Source: a bacterium
GTDB taxonomy: Bacteria > Pseudomonadota > Alphaproteobacteria > Rhizobiales > JAKIUO01
Assembly (NCBI GenBank): GCA_024228495.1
Contig: JAAETJ010000327.1
Location: 1-39,459, forward strand
Direction: 5' to 3'
DNA: 39,459 nucleotides
Under the pieces are notes generated by a model. The model had not been told where the DNA came from, made no database searches, and was given only the letters and a program-made list of their open reading frames with translations. A program made the translations under genes and the position numbers. Positions 16,747-25,272 of this stretch are shown piece after piece. How positions within the stretch are numbered: position 1 is the first letter of the stretch; the number at the start of each line of letters is the position of its first letter.

Positions 16747-17808
16747 TTACATCCAGCCGTACAGGCTGCCGGGATTCAAAATATTATCGGGGTCAAAGGC
16801 CTGTTTGAGGCGCTTGTGTATTTTTTTGTGCGTGTTTGACAGGGCTGGGCGCAGTTCTTTTTGACGGTCGCCGCCTTTAAACATAGTGACGTGTCCGCTG
16901 GCTTTGATGGCCAGCTTTTCGAGATCTGCAAGCTCATGATCACCGCGGAGCCAGCGTTGCGCACCGCCCCAGTCAACCAGCATATCATTTGGGTCCAGCA
17001 GCGCGGGCGCTGTTGGTTTGATCGAGAAACGCCAAAGAGGCTCATCGCCAGAAAAAAATGTCAGCCTTTGTTCGCGTAAATCACTCCAAAAGCTGCTATC
17101 TGAAGCCAGCGTTTCACCGCCCCATAATTTGTGAGTAGCCTCCACCCCCTGGCTGGTGCCCGACAAGCGCATATATAGCACGCCCTCGCTCCAAGCGGCA
17201 CCGCTCACCGCTTGTGCGGAATTGGTCAAAGCCGTTATTTTTTTTATGGCTTCATTTTGTGGCAGCTCGAATGTCAGGGTCATGCTTTGCTGGGTGCGGG
17301 GCAACAATTTCAAGCTCACTTCGGTGAGCACTCCAAGGCTTCCCAAGGCTCCGGCTTGTAGGCGCGTGACGTCATATCCGGCGACATTTTTTATTACTTC
17401 GCCGCCAAAGCGTAGATGCTGCGCGCGCCCGTTAATGAGCAGCACTCCAAGCGCCATATCGCGTATTGATCCTGTGTAGGGGCGCACCGGTCCGGACAGA
17501 TTGCAGGCCAGCGTGCCGCCAATCGTGGCACCATCGCCCAGATGCGGCGGTTCGAACGGCAGCATTTGACCTTGTTCTTCAAGGACCGCTTCAATCTCAT
17601 CAAGAGTTGTACCAGCGCGCACGGTTAGCACCAGTTCGGTTGGGTCATACGAGACGATACCTTGATGCGCCGCCATGTTGAGCGGTGTTCCTGTGACCTT
17701 TCTGGCGAGCATGCCCGCTTTGCTATTGCCGCCAATAATTTTCAAGGGCATTTTTTGTGACCGGGCGTCCATGACCTGGGCAAGCAGTTGCGCGCTGATA
17801 TCAGTCAT
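16747..17808 (-). CDS. glcE: Glycolate oxidase FAD-binding subunit GlcE
   Basis: This protein of about 353 residues has a PCMH-type FAD-binding fold: the region TVRAGTTLDEIEAVL, then GDGATIGGTLACNLSGP and ENVAGYDV-like EVIKNVAGYDVTRL. It is shorter than GlcD and lacks the full C-terminal substrate domain, as is normal for GlcE. I prefer ATG 17808, which overlaps the glcD stop as ATGACTGA. A longer frame to 17919 would run deep into glcD. Together with GlcD and GlcF it forms the complex that oxidises glycolate to glyoxylate. Confidence 0.92.
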   Translation of the reverse strand: MTDISAQLLAQVMDARSQKMPLKIIGGNSKAGMLARKVTGTPLNMAAHQGIVSYDPTELVLTVRAGTTLDEIEAVLEEQGQMLPFEPPHLGDGATIGGTLACNLSGPVRPYTGSIRDMALGVLLINGRAQHLRFGGEVIKNVAGYDVTRLQAGALGSLGVLTEVSLKLLPRTQQSMTLTFELPQNEAIKKITALTNSAQAVSGAAWSEGVLYMRLSGTSQGVEATHKLWGGETLASDSSFWSDLREQRLTFFSGDEPLWRFSIKPTAPALLDPNDMLVDWGGAQRWLRGDHELADLEKLAIKASGHVTMFKGGDRQKELRPALSNTHKKIHKRLKQAFDPDNILNPGSLYGWM

Positions 17809-19264
17809 GAGCGTGAGCCTCATGACCGTGATCGTGGCCGAGTGCGCGATATTCCTGACATTGTTTGAGGGTCGGGATGCCTTTCCCAGGATTGAGGATG
17901 CCAGCTGGATCAAACGCATCTTTGATATTCATGAATTGTTTGATTTCCTCATCGCTAAACTGGGCGGGCATTTGGCGAATTTTTTCGATCCCCACGCCAT
18001 GTTCGCCGGTGATGCAGCCACCGGCCTCAACGCATAGCTCAAGAATTTCGCCTCCGAGCTGTTCGGTGCGCTCCAGCTCGCCAGGGACACCCGCATCATA
18101 TAAAATTAGCGGGTGTAGATTGCCGTCGCCCGCATGAAAGACATTGGCAACGCGCAGACCATGCCGTTGAGCAAGGCTGGAAATTTTTGATAATACTTGG
18201 GAAATCTTGGAACGTGGAATAGTGCCATCCATGCAGTAATAATCGGGGGACAGGCGACCAATGGCCGGAAACGCTGATTTGCGTCCCTTCCAAAACAGAG
18301 CGCGTTCAGTTTCATTTTGCGACACTTTGATGGTGGTGGCGTTTTGTTTTTTGAATATATTTTCGATGCGGGTGATATAGGCCTCGACTTCGTTGCTGGT
18401 ACCGTCCAGTTCGCACAATAAAAGGGCATGGCTTTGCGTGGGATATCCGGCATGCGCGAAATTTTCGGTGGCCGTGATGGCCAGATGATCCATCATTTCC
18501 AGACCGGCCGGGATGATGCCACCGGCGATAATATCGCGCACTGCATCGCCTGCCTGTGAGACATTCTCAAAACCTGCCATGACGACCCGGGAATTCTCGG
18601 GGGTCGGCAATAGCTTGACAGTGATTTCAACAATGATGCCAAGCAGTCCTTCCGATCCGGTCATCAGGGCCAGCAGATCCAATCCCGGCGTGTCGAGGGC
18701 TTGCGAACCAATGGTCAAAAACTCGCCTTGTGCCGTGATCATTTTGACTTCGAGAATATTGTGAACGGTCAACCCGTATTTGAGGCAATGTACGCCCCCT
18801 GAATTTTCAGCAACATTACCGCCAATAGTGCAGGCAATCTGTGAAGAGGGGTCGGGGGCATAGTAAAGGCTGAGATCGCGTACAGCTTCCGAGATGGCAA
18901 GGTTGGTGACGCCGGGCTGCACGCGAGCGGTGCGCGCATCCGCGTCAATTTCAAGAATTTTGTTGAATTTTGCAAGGCCCAAAAGCACCCCTTGTGAATG
19001 CGGCATAGCACCAGCACACAGGCTGGTTCCTGCCCCGCGCGCCACGACAGGAACCTGTTTTTCATAGCAGATCGCAACGATTTTTTCGACCTGCTCAATG
19101 GTGTCGGGCAAAACCACCAGCAAGGGCATCTCGCAATAGGCAGAAAGGCCGTCACATTCATAGGGTTTTTGGGTTTCGCGGTCCGCGATGATGGCGTCTA
19201 TTGGTAAAAGGGACGAAAATTCTCTCACCAGATCATTTCGGACGATCATATCATCTTCAGGCAT
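17801..19264 (-). CDS. glcD: Glycolate oxidase catalytic subunit GlcD
   Basis: This FAD-linked oxidase has the two halves of the family. The N-terminal PCMH domain shows VARGAGTSLCAGAMP and the block IGGNVAENSGGVHCLKYG. The C-terminal FAD_oxidase_C domain contains FHAGDGNLHPLILYD and GEHGVGIEKI. It oxidises glycolate, and often D-lactate, to the 2-oxo acid. Two starts are possible. ATG 19264 has GAGG five bases upstream and gives 487 residues; TTG 19291 adds nine residues and has a weaker AGGA. I choose the ATG. It ends in an 8-nt overlap with glcE. Its start lies about 70 bp after the dctM stop of TRAP set 2, so transport and oxidation genes are likely in one operon. Confidence 0.94.
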   Translation of the reverse strand: MPEDDMIVRNDLVREFSSLLPIDAIIADRETQKPYECDGLSAYCEMPLLVVLPDTIEQVEKIVAICYEKQVPVVARGAGTSLCAGAMPHSQGVLLGLAKFNKILEIDADARTARVQPGVTNLAISEAVRDLSLYYAPDPSSQIACTIGGNVAENSGGVHCLKYGLTVHNILEVKMITAQGEFLTIGSQALDTPGLDLLALMTGSEGLLGIIVEITVKLLPTPENSRVVMAGFENVSQAGDAVRDIIAGGIIPAGLEMMDHLAITATENFAHAGYPTQSHALLLCELDGTSNEVEAYITRIENIFKKQNATTIKVSQNETERALFWKGRKSAFPAIGRLSPDYYCMDGTIPRSKISQVLSKISSLAQRHGLRVANVFHAGDGNLHPLILYDAGVPGELERTEQLGGEILELCVEAGGCITGEHGVGIEKIRQMPAQFSDEEIKQFMNIKDAFDPAGILNPGKGIPTLKQCQEYRALGHDHGHEAHAHD

Positions 19265-19332
19265 AAAGACCTCATATAGCGGTTTCGCCAAACTGGTTTG
19301 ATCCTATGGCAGTTCCGCTTCCTTGCCAATCC

Positions 19333-20712
19333 CTACTTGAACAGCATGTGCGGTAGCCAGGTGACGATTTGCGGGAACATCCAGAACAGCGCTAGCGCAA
19401 AAATCTGAATACCGATAAACGGCATCACACCGCGATAAATATCGATGGTGTGAATTTCGGGCGACGCAACACCGCGCAGATAAAATAGCGCAAAGCCAAA
19501 GGGTGGGGTGAGAAAACTGGTTTGCAGATTGACACCGATCATCACGCCAAGCCACAAGGGATCAAATCCCAAAGCAATCAGGATGGGGCCAACGATGGGC
19601 ACCACCACGAAGATGATTTCAATGAAATCGAGGAAGAAGCCCAAAAAGAACATGACCACCATGACCAGCAGCATGGCGGCATTGGGACCACCTGGAAGAT
19701 TGTGTAAAAACTCCTCCACTACTTCATCGCCGCCAAAGCCACGAAAAACGAGTGAAAACATTGATGCGCCAATAAGGATCAGGAATACCATGGAACTGAT
19801 CTTGGTGGTAGATTGCGCAACCATTTGCAAAATGCGCAAATTGAATGCCCCGGCCTGCCAGGCCAACAGGCTGGCGCCAACGGCTCCAACGGCCGCTGAT
19901 TCCGTTGGTGTCGCGACGCCCATCAAGATCGATCCCAAGACCAGCAGGATGAGGAACAAGGGAGGAAACAGAATTTTCAGGACATTCCATATGCCGATAA
20001 TTACCTGATCGCTCGAAATCGCCATCGGCGGACAAGATTGCGGGTGTCGGAACGCTATGAAAATCTGCCAACCTATATACATGGTGACGAGCATTAGGCC
20101 GGGGATCAAAGCGCCGGCAAACAGATCAATGGCGGTGATCGGTTCGGGAACCAGCACGCCTTTCATTTGCGCGGCCTGTTCGTTTGCCCCTTGCAAAATA
20201 TCGCCGAGTAAAACCAGCGCAATGGAAGGCGGGATGATTTGGCCAAGGGTGCCAGATGAGCAAATAAGACCGCAAGCAAGGCGCGGATCATAGCCCGCTC
20301 GCAGCATGACCGGCAGGCTCAATAGTCCCATGGTAACGACGGTTGCGCCAACAATGCCGGTTGAGGCGGCCAATAGCGTGCCGACCAGCAGCACCGAAAT
20401 GCCCAGCCCGCCACGCAATTGCCCAAACATCCGGCCCATTGCTTCCAGCAGTTGCGCCGCCAGATTAGATTTTTCCAGCATCACCCCCATAAACACAAAC
20501 AAGGGCACGGCAACCAGTGTTTCGGCCTTCATGATGCCAAGAATACGCAAGGGATAAACGAATAATATGCCAGAATTGAAAAGCTCCAGATAGTCTCCCA
20601 AAAAGGCGAACAGGACGGCCATGCCGCCAAGCGTGAGAGCAACGGGAAACCCGAATATCAGCACCGTGATAGTAGCCGCGAACATGATCAGGGCAAGGGT
20701 TTCTGATGTCAT
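19333..20712 (-). CDS. dctM: TRAP transporter large permease (DctM), set 2
   Basis: This 459-residue polytopic protein has the DctM hallmarks ICSSGTLGQIIPPSIALVLLG and, near the end, LQTSFLTPPFGFALFYLRGV. The loop around residue 200 (NEQAAQMKGVLVPEPITAID) is typical of the branch that pairs with TakP-like binding proteins. Its ATG overlaps the dctQ stop as ATGA, and glcD follows within about 70 bp. It is related to the set 1 DctM but clearly diverged, so the two sets are not a recent duplication. Confidence 0.93.
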   Translation of the reverse strand: MTSETLALIMFAATITVLIFGFPVALTLGGMAVLFAFLGDYLELFNSGILFVYPLRILGIMKAETLVAVPLFVFMGVMLEKSNLAAQLLEAMGRMFGQLRGGLGISVLLVGTLLAASTGIVGATVVTMGLLSLPVMLRAGYDPRLACGLICSSGTLGQIIPPSIALVLLGDILQGANEQAAQMKGVLVPEPITAIDLFAGALIPGLMLVTMYIGWQIFIAFRHPQSCPPMAISSDQVIIGIWNVLKILFPPLFLILLVLGSILMGVATPTESAAVGAVGASLLAWQAGAFNLRILQMVAQSTTKISSMVFLILIGASMFSLVFRGFGGDEVVEEFLHNLPGGPNAAMLLVMVVMFFLGFFLDFIEIIFVVVPIVGPILIALGFDPLWLGVMIGVNLQTSFLTPPFGFALFYLRGVASPEIHTIDIYRGVMPFIGIQIFALALFWMFPQIVTWLPHMLFK

Positions 20713-21263
20713 GAGGTGGTCCCCTCATCGCTTGCTTGATAAGGGGAGGGGCTTGGCTGTCCCGTGATCAGGGCAATGATACTGCGCAGCAGAAGTGCCA
20801 GGATCTGTAAGCCGAACAGAATGCAAAAAACCGCGATGACTGACTTCAACAGGAAAACGCCGGGCAGCCCCCCCGCTTCGGCTGATCGCTCCATATTATC
20901 GATTGAGCGGAGGATGAGTGGCCAGCTACGGGTGAAAATGAGATAAATCAGCGGCCCGGCAAGAAATATACTGCCCAAAATATCTACTATAGCCTTGTAG
21001 CGTGTACTGGCGGTGCGATAGATCAGGTCAATGCGCACATGACCATCATGCATCAAAGTATATCCTGCCCCCAGCATGAACACTGTGGCATGGATCCAGA
21101 TATATAATTCCTGCATCCATACAAAACCGTACAAGAACGCATAGCGCAAGACAACGACTATGAACACATTGACGACCATCAAAATAGTCAGCCAGCCCAT
21201 CAGGCGTCCGACCATCTCGTTGAGCCGGTCAATGAACCCGATAAATGCTCGCATTGCGTTCAT
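20709..21263 (-). CDS. dctQ: TRAP transporter small permease (DctQ), set 2
   Basis: This 184-residue membrane protein has four hydrophobic helices and the DctQ signatures VVLRYAFLYGFVWMQELYIW and GAGYTLMHDGHVRIDLIYR. ATG 21263 follows a G-rich ribosome site (GGGGGGGGAAG). The stop overlaps the dctM start by 4 nt. It completes the second TRAP system with the flanking dctP and dctM. Confidence 0.92.
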   Translation of the reverse strand: MNAMRAFIGFIDRLNEMVGRLMGWLTILMVVNVFIVVVLRYAFLYGFVWMQELYIWIHATVFMLGAGYTLMHDGHVRIDLIYRTASTRYKAIVDILGSIFLAGPLIYLIFTRSWPLILRSIDNMERSAEAGGLPGVFLLKSVIAVFCILFGLQILALLLRSIIALITGQPSPSPYQASDEGTTS

Positions 21264-21381
21264 GAAATTGCTTCCCCCCCCAGATACAAAGCTAGATATG
21301 ATGAGGGAGGAATTTGACTAGTGCAAATTCCTCCCTCTATAGTGTGTTGCTCAACAAAGGCTAACAGAGTTTGCGAGACAA

Positions 21382-22485
21382 TTATACCGACTTGAAATTA
21401 GCTGCGACGCGTGCTGCCAAAAACTCGGCTTCGGAATATTTCGACCAATCTAGCATAGTACGACGGAACTCGATGATGTGGTTGAACAATACCTTACCAT
21501 CTTTGGAACGAGAAGCGACTTCGGGCAAAACTGTGGTGGCGCGCTCGCCAATGGCTTTCACGAGTTCATCACTATATTTTAGCAGCTTGACGCCATGATC
21601 ATTGACCAGCTTTTGCAGTGCCGAATTATTGATGGCCTGGAATTTTGACAAGATGAACATGTTGGTTGCTGCGGCGCCGCGCAAGATGACCTGTTTGAGA
21701 TCATCGTCAAGTTTTTCCCATTCCTTGAGGTCAAAAAATCCGTCAAGGATGGTGGCAGGTTCATGCCAGCCGGGATAATAGTAATTCTTGACGACCTTGT
21801 AGAGCCCCTTGCCCATGTCTGGTGCGGGACCGATCCATTCGGTGCCATCAATGGCGCCGGTGGTCAATGCGGGTAGCACTTCAGAGCCCGGCAGCAGCAC
21901 CACATTGGTGCCAAAGCTTTTGAGGATTTCGCCACCAAGGCCCGGCATGCGGAATTTGAGCCCCTTGAGGTCAGCAACGGTGTTGATTTCTTTCTTGTAC
22001 CAGCCGCCCATCTGATTGCCGGTGTTGCCGAGGGGCAAAAATTTGAGACCTAGCGGATTATAGGCATGTTTGTCGGCAGCTTCGATACCGCCACCATAAT
22101 AGCACCAGGCATTTTGTTCTTGCGCGGTGAGGCCATATGGCATGGCAGCGACAAAAGAGATGGAACTTGATTTTCCGGCCCAGTAATAAGGAGCGCCAAA
22201 ACCCATTTGGGCAGTTCCAGATTGCACGGCGTCAACGGCTTCAAACGGTTTAACGAGTTCACCCGCGTGATAAATCTTGATGCTCAGTCGTGCATCCGAA
22301 GCGCTTTTAACGAATTTGGCAAACTCGTTCAGTGCCTGGCCGAGTAATCCGGCTTTGCCGAATGCCGAAACGGCGATCCATTGCTTTTTTCCTTTGGACA
22401 GAGCTGGCGTTGAAAGCGTTGTGGCAGCGGCGGCACCGCCAACGGCACCAAAGGCGCTTTTTTTGATGAATTCGCGACGTTTCAT
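21382..22485 (-). CDS. dctP: TRAP substrate-binding protein (DctP), set 2
   Basis: This periplasmic binding protein is about 367 residues from ATG 22485, which has AGGAG eight bases upstream; a longer frame to 22542 lacks support. The N-terminus MKRREFIKKSAFG followed by an Ala-rich stretch is a twin-arginine signal. Family features include GAPYYWAGKSSS, the Arg-containing LKGLKFRMPGLGGEIL and LPGSEVLPALTTGAIDGTEW. These fit the TakP/2-oxoacid and lactate-binding branch. As the first gene of the minus-strand block it probably sits just behind the promoter of the transporter and glc operon, in the 65 bp before the regulator pseudogene. Confidence 0.92.
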   Translation of the reverse strand: MKRREFIKKSAFGAVGGAAAATTLSTPALSKGKKQWIAVSAFGKAGLLGQALNEFAKFVKSASDARLSIKIYHAGELVKPFEAVDAVQSGTAQMGFGAPYYWAGKSSSISFVAAMPYGLTAQEQNAWCYYGGGIEAADKHAYNPLGLKFLPLGNTGNQMGGWYKKEINTVADLKGLKFRMPGLGGEILKSFGTNVVLLPGSEVLPALTTGAIDGTEWIGPAPDMGKGLYKVVKNYYYPGWHEPATILDGFFDLKEWEKLDDDLKQVILRGAAATNMFILSKFQAINNSALQKLVNDHGVKLLKYSDELVKAIGERATTVLPEVASRSKDGKVLFNHIIEFRRTMLDWSKYSEAEFLAARVAANFKSV

Positions 22486-22549
22486 AGATTTGTTCTCCTG
22501 GGTTATCAAAGCTGATTTAACATTCTGCGTGAAGTCTAACAACCTTGTT

Positions 22550-22936
22550 TTGACAAAAAATCAAGTCACGGTGTTGCTGGTGGATGATCATCCCCTTGTG
22601 ATAGATGGCATCCGTTCGTGCATTGAGACCTATGACCATATTAAGGCGTCACCTGTTTAAGCTCGGGAGTTACAGAAATTCTGCTATCCCTCTGCTATCC
22701 CACTGCTATCCCATGGAGATGCAAAAAAAAAGCGGTCCGTTGACCACGAGAGAACAGTCCACATTGTTGATGTTGCAAGAGGGCCAAAGCAACAAGCATG
22801 TGGCCTGGGAACTGGAAATCGGTGTCCTGACAGTCGAACCCCACCGGCGCAATATCAAGAAAAAGTCAAGATCAGTTCCACCTCTGGCCTGACCCGTTAT
22901 GCCATAGAGAATGGCCTTGCTAAAACAAAGGTATAG
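22550..22936 (+). pseudogene. NarL/LuxR-type response regulator, deleted and frameshifted
   Basis: The left part (from TTG 22550) reads TKNQVTVLLVDDHPLVIDGI, the receiver start with its acidic pair. It breaks near 22655, before the phospho-acceptor Asp. From about 22735 the same strand encodes the LuxR DNA-binding domain (GPLTTREQSTLLMLQEGQSN and VEPHRRNIKKK). The ending STSGLTRYAIENGLAKTKV then lies in another frame, after a shift near 22865. About 100 residues of receiver and linker are missing. The join contains an 11-nt tandem repeat. The gene is divergent from TRAP set 2 and may once have regulated it. Confidence 0.85.
22680..22712. repeat. Three tandem 11-nt repeats
   Basis: TCTGCTATCCC occurs at 22680-22690 and 22691-22701, and ACTGCTATCCC follows at 22702-22712. 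The repeat lies exactly in the deleted middle of the response regulator pseudogene, so slippage during decay is a simple explanation. Confidence 0.8.
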
Positions 22937-22993
22937 CCCCCCCATTTTGACGGGACGTTTGTTTTCTGGTCGCAGTTGGTCTATGCCCCTTGT

Positions 22994-23734
22994 ATGAGCG
23001 AACAAATTTCATCCCACAGGCTTTATATCGATGCGCCGCTGGCGAGCGATCGGGCTTTTAATTGCGCCCCGACGCAGGCCCATTATCTATTAAGTGTTTT
23101 GCGTCTTGGTGAGGGGGCGCAGCTGCCCGTTTTTAATGGCCTTGAGGGGGAGTGGCTGGCCAGATTACGCATGGCTGGCAAGAAGAAGTGCGATCTCATC
23201 ATCGTTAAGCAATTGCGCAAGCAACAAGCGGGACCTGCCATTCATTATCTGTTTGCGCCATTGAAAAAGGCGCGACTTGATTATATGGCGCAAAAGGCCA
23301 CTGAACTGGGTGTAGAGACCCTGCGGCCGGTGCTAACAAGGCGCACCAATGTGGCGCGCATCAATGATGGCCGTTTGCGCGCAAATGTCATTGAAGCGGC
23401 TGAACAATGCGGTGTGTTACGTGTCCCGCAGATCTTTGAGCCTTGTAAGCTGGAGCAATTATTGGGGCAATGGGACGCAAATATACCGATTATTTTTTGC
23501 GATGAAGCAGCTCCCATAAAATCGCCGATTGAGGCGCTGTCACAATTGCCACCAAACGCCCCTTTAGGGGTGTTGATTGGTCCAGAAGGGGGCTTTGATG
23601 AACACGAACGCGCGCAATTAAGCGTTCTTTCTCATGTGCATGCAATATCGCTGGGACCACGGATTATGCGCGCCGATACGGCTGCCGTGGCGGCATTGGC
23701 GCTGGTCAATGCCGTATTATTTGATTGGCGATAA
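22994..23734 (+). CDS. rsmE: 16S rRNA m3U1498 methyltransferase RsmE
   Basis: This protein of about 246 residues starts at ATG 22994; an upstream TTG would add six residues. It has an N-terminal PUA-like region (HRLYIDAPL, then HYLLSVLRLGEG) and a SPOUT methyltransferase domain. The deep-knot motifs LIGPEGGFDEHE and SLGPRIMRADTAAVAAL are clear. KARLDYMAQKATELGV marks the domain start. It methylates U1498 of 16S rRNA. It is followed after 90 bp by gshA on the same strand, a common order in Alphaproteobacteria. Confidence 0.95.
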   Translation: MSEQISSHRLYIDAPLASDRAFNCAPTQAHYLLSVLRLGEGAQLPVFNGLEGEWLARLRMAGKKKCDLIIVKQLRKQQAGPAIHYLFAPLKKARLDYMAQKATELGVETLRPVLTRRTNVARINDGRLRANVIEAAEQCGVLRVPQIFEPCKLEQLLGQWDANIPIIFCDEAAPIKSPIEALSQLPPNAPLGVLIGPEGGFDEHERAQLSVLSHVHAISLGPRIMRADTAAVAALALVNAVLFDWR

Positions 23735-23824
23735 AGGTGTTGCTTGCAACATGGGTTCACTCGCGCCATAAGAAAGCTTTACATACCAGATGGTCTCTTT
23801 AGGGTCAGATATGAGGAAATTGCT

Positions 23825-25189
23825 ATGGCGGATAGTGGGAAATCTCCGGTTGTTGAGCACCGCGATGAACTGGTGGCCTATCTTGCATCGGGGTGCAAGC
23901 CGTCGAGCGATTGGCGTATTGGCACCGAGCATGAAAAATTTGGCTTTCATACTGAAGATTGCTCACCATTGTTCTATGAGGGAGAACGCGGCATCAAGGC
24001 GTTGTTGACCGGCATGCAGGATCAGTGCGAATGGAAACTGGAATATGAGGGCGAAAATATTATTGGTCTTCACTGTCCGCAGCGCGGTTCGGTGACATTG
24101 GAGCCTGGGGGGCAGTTTGAACTCTCGGGAGCACCGCTTGATAATATTCATGACACCTGCTGTGAGGTGATGCGCCATCTTGATGATGTAAAAAAAGTCG
24201 CTGACCCGCTGGATATCAAGTTTCTGGGTATGGGTTTTTCTCCTAAATGGCAGCTCGACGAGATCCCTGTGATGCCCAAGGGGCGTTACAAGATCATGCG
24301 CGAATATATGCAAAAAGTCGGCAATCATGGCCTTGACATGATGTTTCGATCCTCGACTGTACAGGTCAATCTGGATTTCTCGTCTGAAGCCGACATGGTA
24401 AAAAAACTGTGTACATCGCTGGCGCTGCAACCCATCGCCACGGCTCTGTTCGCGAGTTCGCCCTTTACGAACGGCAAACCCAACGGTTTTTTGTCCTATC
24501 GCTCGGAGGTCTGGCGCGATACAGATGCGGACCGTACCGGTATGATCCCCTTTGCCTTTGAAGATGGCATGGGGTTTGAGAGATATACCGACTATGCGCT
24601 TGATACGCCAATGTATTTTGTCTGTCGGGGTGGTTCCTATCTAGACGCCTCCGGACAGAGTTTTCGCGATTTTTTGGCCGGTAAGCTGCCAGCCTTGCCT
24701 GGTGAAAAACCAACGCTTGCCGATTGGGAAGCCCATTTGACGACCCTCTTTCCCGAGGTACGAATCAAGCGCTATATGGAAATGCGCGGCGCCGATAGCG
24801 GTCGCTGGCGCGAATTATGTGCCCTGCCAGCTTTCTGGACCGGGCTTTTATATGATCAAGGCTCGCTGGATGCCGCCTATGATCTGATCAAGGACTGGAG
24901 TACGGACGAGCGCCAGAGCTTGCGTGACATGGTCCCCAAAACAGCTCTGCAGACGCAGTTTCGTAACGGCAGATTGCTGGATATTGCACGCGAATTCATT
25001 AATATTTCAAAGGCTGGTTTAAAAGCACGCGCACGCCACAATGATAGCGGTGTTGATGAACGCGTATTTCTTGATGCGGTAGAAGATGTGGTCGAGGAAG
25101 GGCGCACCCGCTCTGAACGTTTGCTGGAGCAATATGACAATGAATGGCAGGGTGATATTAACCAGCTGTTCAAAAACCATGCCTATTAA
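23825..25189 (+). CDS. gshA: Glutamate-cysteine ligase, plant/alphaproteobacterial type
   Basis: This protein of about 454 residues makes gamma-glutamylcysteine, the first step of glutathione synthesis. It shows the family's opening WRIGTEHEKFGF, the substrate and metal-binding LEPGGQFELSGAP, the block FRSSTVQVNLDFSSE and the later YMEMRGADSG. This is the class shared by plants and Alphaproteobacteria rather than the E. coli type. ATG 23825 has GAGGA nearby; an in-frame upstream ATG at 23744 would add 27 residues and is less likely. Confidence 0.95.
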   Translation: MADSGKSPVVEHRDELVAYLASGCKPSSDWRIGTEHEKFGFHTEDCSPLFYEGERGIKALLTGMQDQCEWKLEYEGENIIGLHCPQRGSVTLEPGGQFELSGAPLDNIHDTCCEVMRHLDDVKKVADPLDIKFLGMGFSPKWQLDEIPVMPKGRYKIMREYMQKVGNHGLDMMFRSSTVQVNLDFSSEADMVKKLCTSLALQPIATALFASSPFTNGKPNGFLSYRSEVWRDTDADRTGMIPFAFEDGMGFERYTDYALDTPMYFVCRGGSYLDASGQSFRDFLAGKLPALPGEKPTLADWEAHLTTLFPEVRIKRYMEMRGADSGRWRELCALPAFWTGLLYDQGSLDAAYDLIKDWSTDERQSLRDMVPKTALQTQFRNGRLLDIAREFINISKAGLKARARHNDSGVDERVFLDAVEDVVEEGRTRSERLLEQYDNEWQGDINQLFKNHAY

Positions 25190-25272
25190 TCAGGCTGGCC
25201 CGTAGAAACACCGTCTGATTTGGAGCGTGAGTTGATGTCTCGTGATTGTGCCAGATCCAGAGCAGCTTGTGA

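Noticed and set aside
17809-17919. Longer GlcE start 37 codons upstream
   Set aside because: It would overlap the conserved end of GlcD by 119 bp; the ATG at 17808 gives the usual short stop/start overlap.
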